From Endomicrobium sp. (GTDB lineage Bacteria > Elusimicrobiota > Endomicrobiia > Endomicrobiales > Endomicrobiaceae), in contig JAISBM010000010.1 in assembly GCA_031266185.1 (NCBI GenBank), forward strand, positions 1-35,609: DNA of 35,609 nucleotides, read 5' to 3'. The position numbers were made by a program, and so were the translations under genes. Below, in pieces: positions 33,927 through 35,609 of this stretch. Numbering within the stretch: position 1 is the first letter of the stretch; each line of letters starts with the position of its first letter. Under the pieces are notes generated by a model, which saw only the letters and a list, made by a program, of their open reading frames with translations, was not told where the DNA came from and did no database searches.

Positions 33927-35279
33927 ATGTATCCAACTAATTATAGGAATAAAGAAAAGCTAGTAACAGTCTTTATGCCGGTATATAACAAAGAGCTCTA
34001 TATTGCCTGTGCCTTGGATTCTGTTTTAGCTCAAGAAGTTAATTTTGGATATGAAATTTTTATTATCGATGATTGTTCTACGGACAATAGTACAAAAATA
34101 ATACAAGAATATATTGGAAAGTATCCTGACAAAATAAAGTTTATACAGAATGAAAAAAACTTAAAGCTACTTGCTACTGCAACAAAAGGATATGAGCTTA
34201 TAAAAACTAAATATTGGACTGTTTTAGATCCAGACGATTATTGGCTAGGTACTACAAAAATGCAGTCAGCAATAAATTATCTTGAAGCTCATCCAGCATT
34301 TACTGGATATGCAACAAACACATATTTGGATGATGGGAAAAAAGAAAAATTGCCCATGTTTGGTGACAAAAATATGGATTATGATTTTTACACCTGCGGC
34401 ATATATATTGCACATACATCTGGCTCTTTTTTTAGAAATGTTTTTACGCAAGAGGAAATAGACACAATAAAAGAGTATCTTAATACAAAATTTGAAAGTT
34501 CTTTTAGAGGAGATTCTTTTCGAAATTTTTATCACCTTCGAAAAGGTAAGATACATTTTGAGAACAAGTTAGAAAGTGTTTACCGTATGCTAGAATCTGG
34601 AATTTATGGTGGACTTACTAATTTAGGAAGAAACTTTTTGAATCTAAAGTTTTTTTATATAATGTTTATTTATTTTCAACAAGAAAATACTAACATGTTT
34701 TTAAATACGAGTTGGTTTTATATTAATAAAATATTTTTTGTTGGTTACAAAACACTTAAGTTGTTAACAGATGTGGACAAAGATAGTATAAATGACATAT
34801 CAAAGATAGTAGAAAAAGTTATTAAATACAAAAATGAATTTGGTCTTTTATTTGATCCATCAGTTAGTAAAAATTTTTGTTTTTATTTGCCTTCACATGA
34901 TGTTTGTGAATATGCAGAACTATTTGTTGCGCTTTCAAAATATTTATCCGAACAACTTGGCTTCGATGTATACTACATTGATTATAAAGATGGATTTGCT
35001 ATTAGACAATTAAAAAATTCAGAAGTAAAATTTATATATTACACAGATGGGATGGAAGTTGTGGAGCAAAATATACCATTTAATATTATTTTACCTGCCA
35101 CTCTTGCATTTCAAGTGCCTAGATTAAAAAATGCATTATCTAAAGTTGTTTTTTTATTTGAGCATTATAAATTTGAGAATTTGGCTAAGATGCAAGTTGT
35201 AGTTGATGAGAATCAATCAAAATTATTTTTATTATTAAAGTGTTTTGTATGGATATTTGAAGTGATAAAAAGGTTTTGA
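33927..35279 (+). CDS. GT2 glycosyltransferase with a second C-terminal domain
   Basis: A 450-residue protein. The first 120 residues are a GT2 core: VTVFMPVYNKELYIACALDS, YEIFIIDDCSTDNSTKII, YWTVLDPDDYWLGTTKM (DPDD donor site). FRGDSFRNFYHLRKGKIHFE and YRMLESGIYGG follow. From about residue 310 a separate alpha/beta segment appears (FCFYLPSHDVCEYAELFVAL, LGFDVYYIDYKDGF, VKFIYYTDGMEVVEQNIPF, ILPATLAFQVPRLKN). It looks like the first Rossmann half of a GT4-type transferase. It may be truncated, because the protein ends soon after in a basic hydrophobic tail. A shattered copy of its first half lies inverted at 15.7-16.3 kb. Confidence 0.8.
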   Translation: MYPTNYRNKEKLVTVFMPVYNKELYIACALDSVLAQEVNFGYEIFIIDDCSTDNSTKIIQEYIGKYPDKIKFIQNEKNLKLLATATKGYELIKTKYWTVLDPDDYWLGTTKMQSAINYLEAHPAFTGYATNTYLDDGKKEKLPMFGDKNMDYDFYTCGIYIAHTSGSFFRNVFTQEEIDTIKEYLNTKFESSFRGDSFRNFYHLRKGKIHFENKLESVYRMLESGIYGGLTNLGRNFLNLKFFYIMFIYFQQENTNMFLNTSWFYINKIFFVGYKTLKLLTDVDKDSINDISKIVEKVIKYKNEFGLLFDPSVSKNFCFYLPSHDVCEYAELFVALSKYLSEQLGFDVYYIDYKDGFAIRQLKNSEVKFIYYTDGMEVVEQNIPFNIILPATLAFQVPRLKNALSKVVFLFEHYKFENLAKMQVVVDENQSKLFLLLKCFVWIFEVIKRF

Positions 35280-35308
35280 TTAAGTTGTTATTATTAAGGA
35301 AGGCGTAA

Positions 35309-35609
35309 ATGATTGAGCAAGAAAGTTTAATGCTAAAGCGATCAATATCCAAAAATCCAAATAAAAAGCTAAGTCTTTTAGTTATAGGTGGAGGGTATGT
35401 AGGGTTAACTATGGCAGTATGTTTTGCAGATATTGGATGTAATGTTGTTTGTGTTGACAAACAAAAAGCAAAAATAGATAGTCTTTCTAAAGGCAAATTA
35501 ACAATATTTGAAAAAGACCTAGATAGGTTGCTTGTTAAGAATTTAAAGTCTAAAAGATTAGAGTTTAAATTGCTCGTTAATAGTGGTGATATAGAAAGCA
35601 GTGACATCA
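35309..35609 (+). CDS. UDP-glucose 6-dehydrogenase-like protein, 5' part only
   Basis: Runs off the right edge after 100 codons. SLLVIGGGYVGLTMAVCFAD and IGCNVVCVDKQKAKIDSLSK give the NAD-binding GxGYVG of nucleotide-sugar dehydrogenases. GKLTIFEKDLDRLLVKNLKS matches the Ugd-type segment (G-IPIYEPGLEELL) but has lost the Glu-Pro-Gly. These enzymes oxidise UDP-glucose, or UDP-HexNAc in relatives, to the uronic acid. An N-terminal extension of about 20 residues precedes the first strand. The AAGGAAGG Shine-Dalgarno is 6 nt from the ATG. It could equally be a UDP-N-acetylhexosamine dehydrogenase; the distinguishing part lies outside. Confidence 0.8.
   Translation, partial: MIEQESLMLKRSISKNPNKKLSLLVIGGGYVGLTMAVCFADIGCNVVCVDKQKAKIDSLSKGKLTIFEKDLDRLLVKNLKSKRLEFKLLVNSGDIESSDI

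Overview
The window is an A+T-rich bacterial surface-polysaccharide (O-antigen or capsule type) biosynthesis locus. It is densely packed with intact glycan genes and with broken copies of the same kinds of genes. Autotransporter and UDP-galactopyranose mutase genes, undecaprenyl-phosphate-type glycosyltransferases and GtrII-like membrane enzymes point to a diderm (Gram-negative) cell. At least ten gene remnants or frameshifted genes lie in 35.6 kb. This suggests a genome undergoing decay or repeated rearrangement, such as a host-associated Endomicrobium/Elusimicrobia-like bacterium; that taxonomic guess is inference only.

Layout. Positions 1-1185 (minus) hold a purine-rich autotransporter adhesin whose signal peptide and passenger are in different frames; it runs off the left edge. 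Positions 1.4-2.2 kb hold a decayed fragment with a DUF4143-type tail and a DUF116 gene. Positions 2.3-10.7 kb (plus) are a glycan run: glf, four GT2 glycosyltransferases, rfbB, a membrane-anchored methyltransferase frameshifted at a G9 tract, and a GtrB-like GT2. Positions 11.0-16.9 kb start with rfbA. They continue with a truncated fdtA, a GT-C-like membrane protein, an internally deleted gtrII copy, rfbF with an apparent ATT start, and a patchwork of rfbG, GT2 and metK remnants. Positions 16.9-20.1 kb carry a radical SAM/SPASM enzyme and an intact GtrII-like protein, followed by 0.8 kb that contains a second, ruined rfbF. Positions 21.0-29.7 kb hold a cohesive cluster: ThDP enzyme, rfbG, methyltransferase remnant, RmlC-like cupin, pyruvate-type aldolase, a ThDP enzyme split into two overlapping genes, an NAD-dependent epimerase and a GtrB/ArnC-like GT2. 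Positions 29.7-35.6 kb hold an epimerase remnant, a 96-bp inverted-repeat element, fdtA-fdtB-acetyltransferase, a CgeB-like glycosyltransferase, a small protein with QQQM repeats, a two-part GT2, and the start of a UDP-glucose dehydrogenase-like gene.

How it fits together. rfbA and rfbB make dTDP-4-keto-6-deoxyglucose, and fdtA/fdtB/acetyltransferase 20 kb away would convert it to a dTDP-3-acetamido-3,6-dideoxyhexose (Fuc3NAc or Qui3NAc). rfbF and rfbG make CDP-4-keto-6-deoxyglucose, which the ThDP/aldolase/epimerase cluster may extend or branch with a pyruvate-derived carbon unit. Yersiniose synthesis by YerE is the nearest known precedent, but no rfbH-type 3-deoxygenation gene is visible here. 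glf supplies UDP-galactofuranose. Two GtrB-like transferases and the GT-C/GtrII-like proteins suggest lipid-linked sugar modification of a finished glycan.

The most striking structural feature is complementary decay. One rfbF-rfbG pair keeps only rfbF, and a second pair 7 kb away keeps only rfbG. fdtA, gtrII and one GT2 are each present as one intact and one ruined copy. The ThDP-aldolase-split-ThDP-epimerase block is the best candidate for an undescribed nucleotide-sugar pathway.
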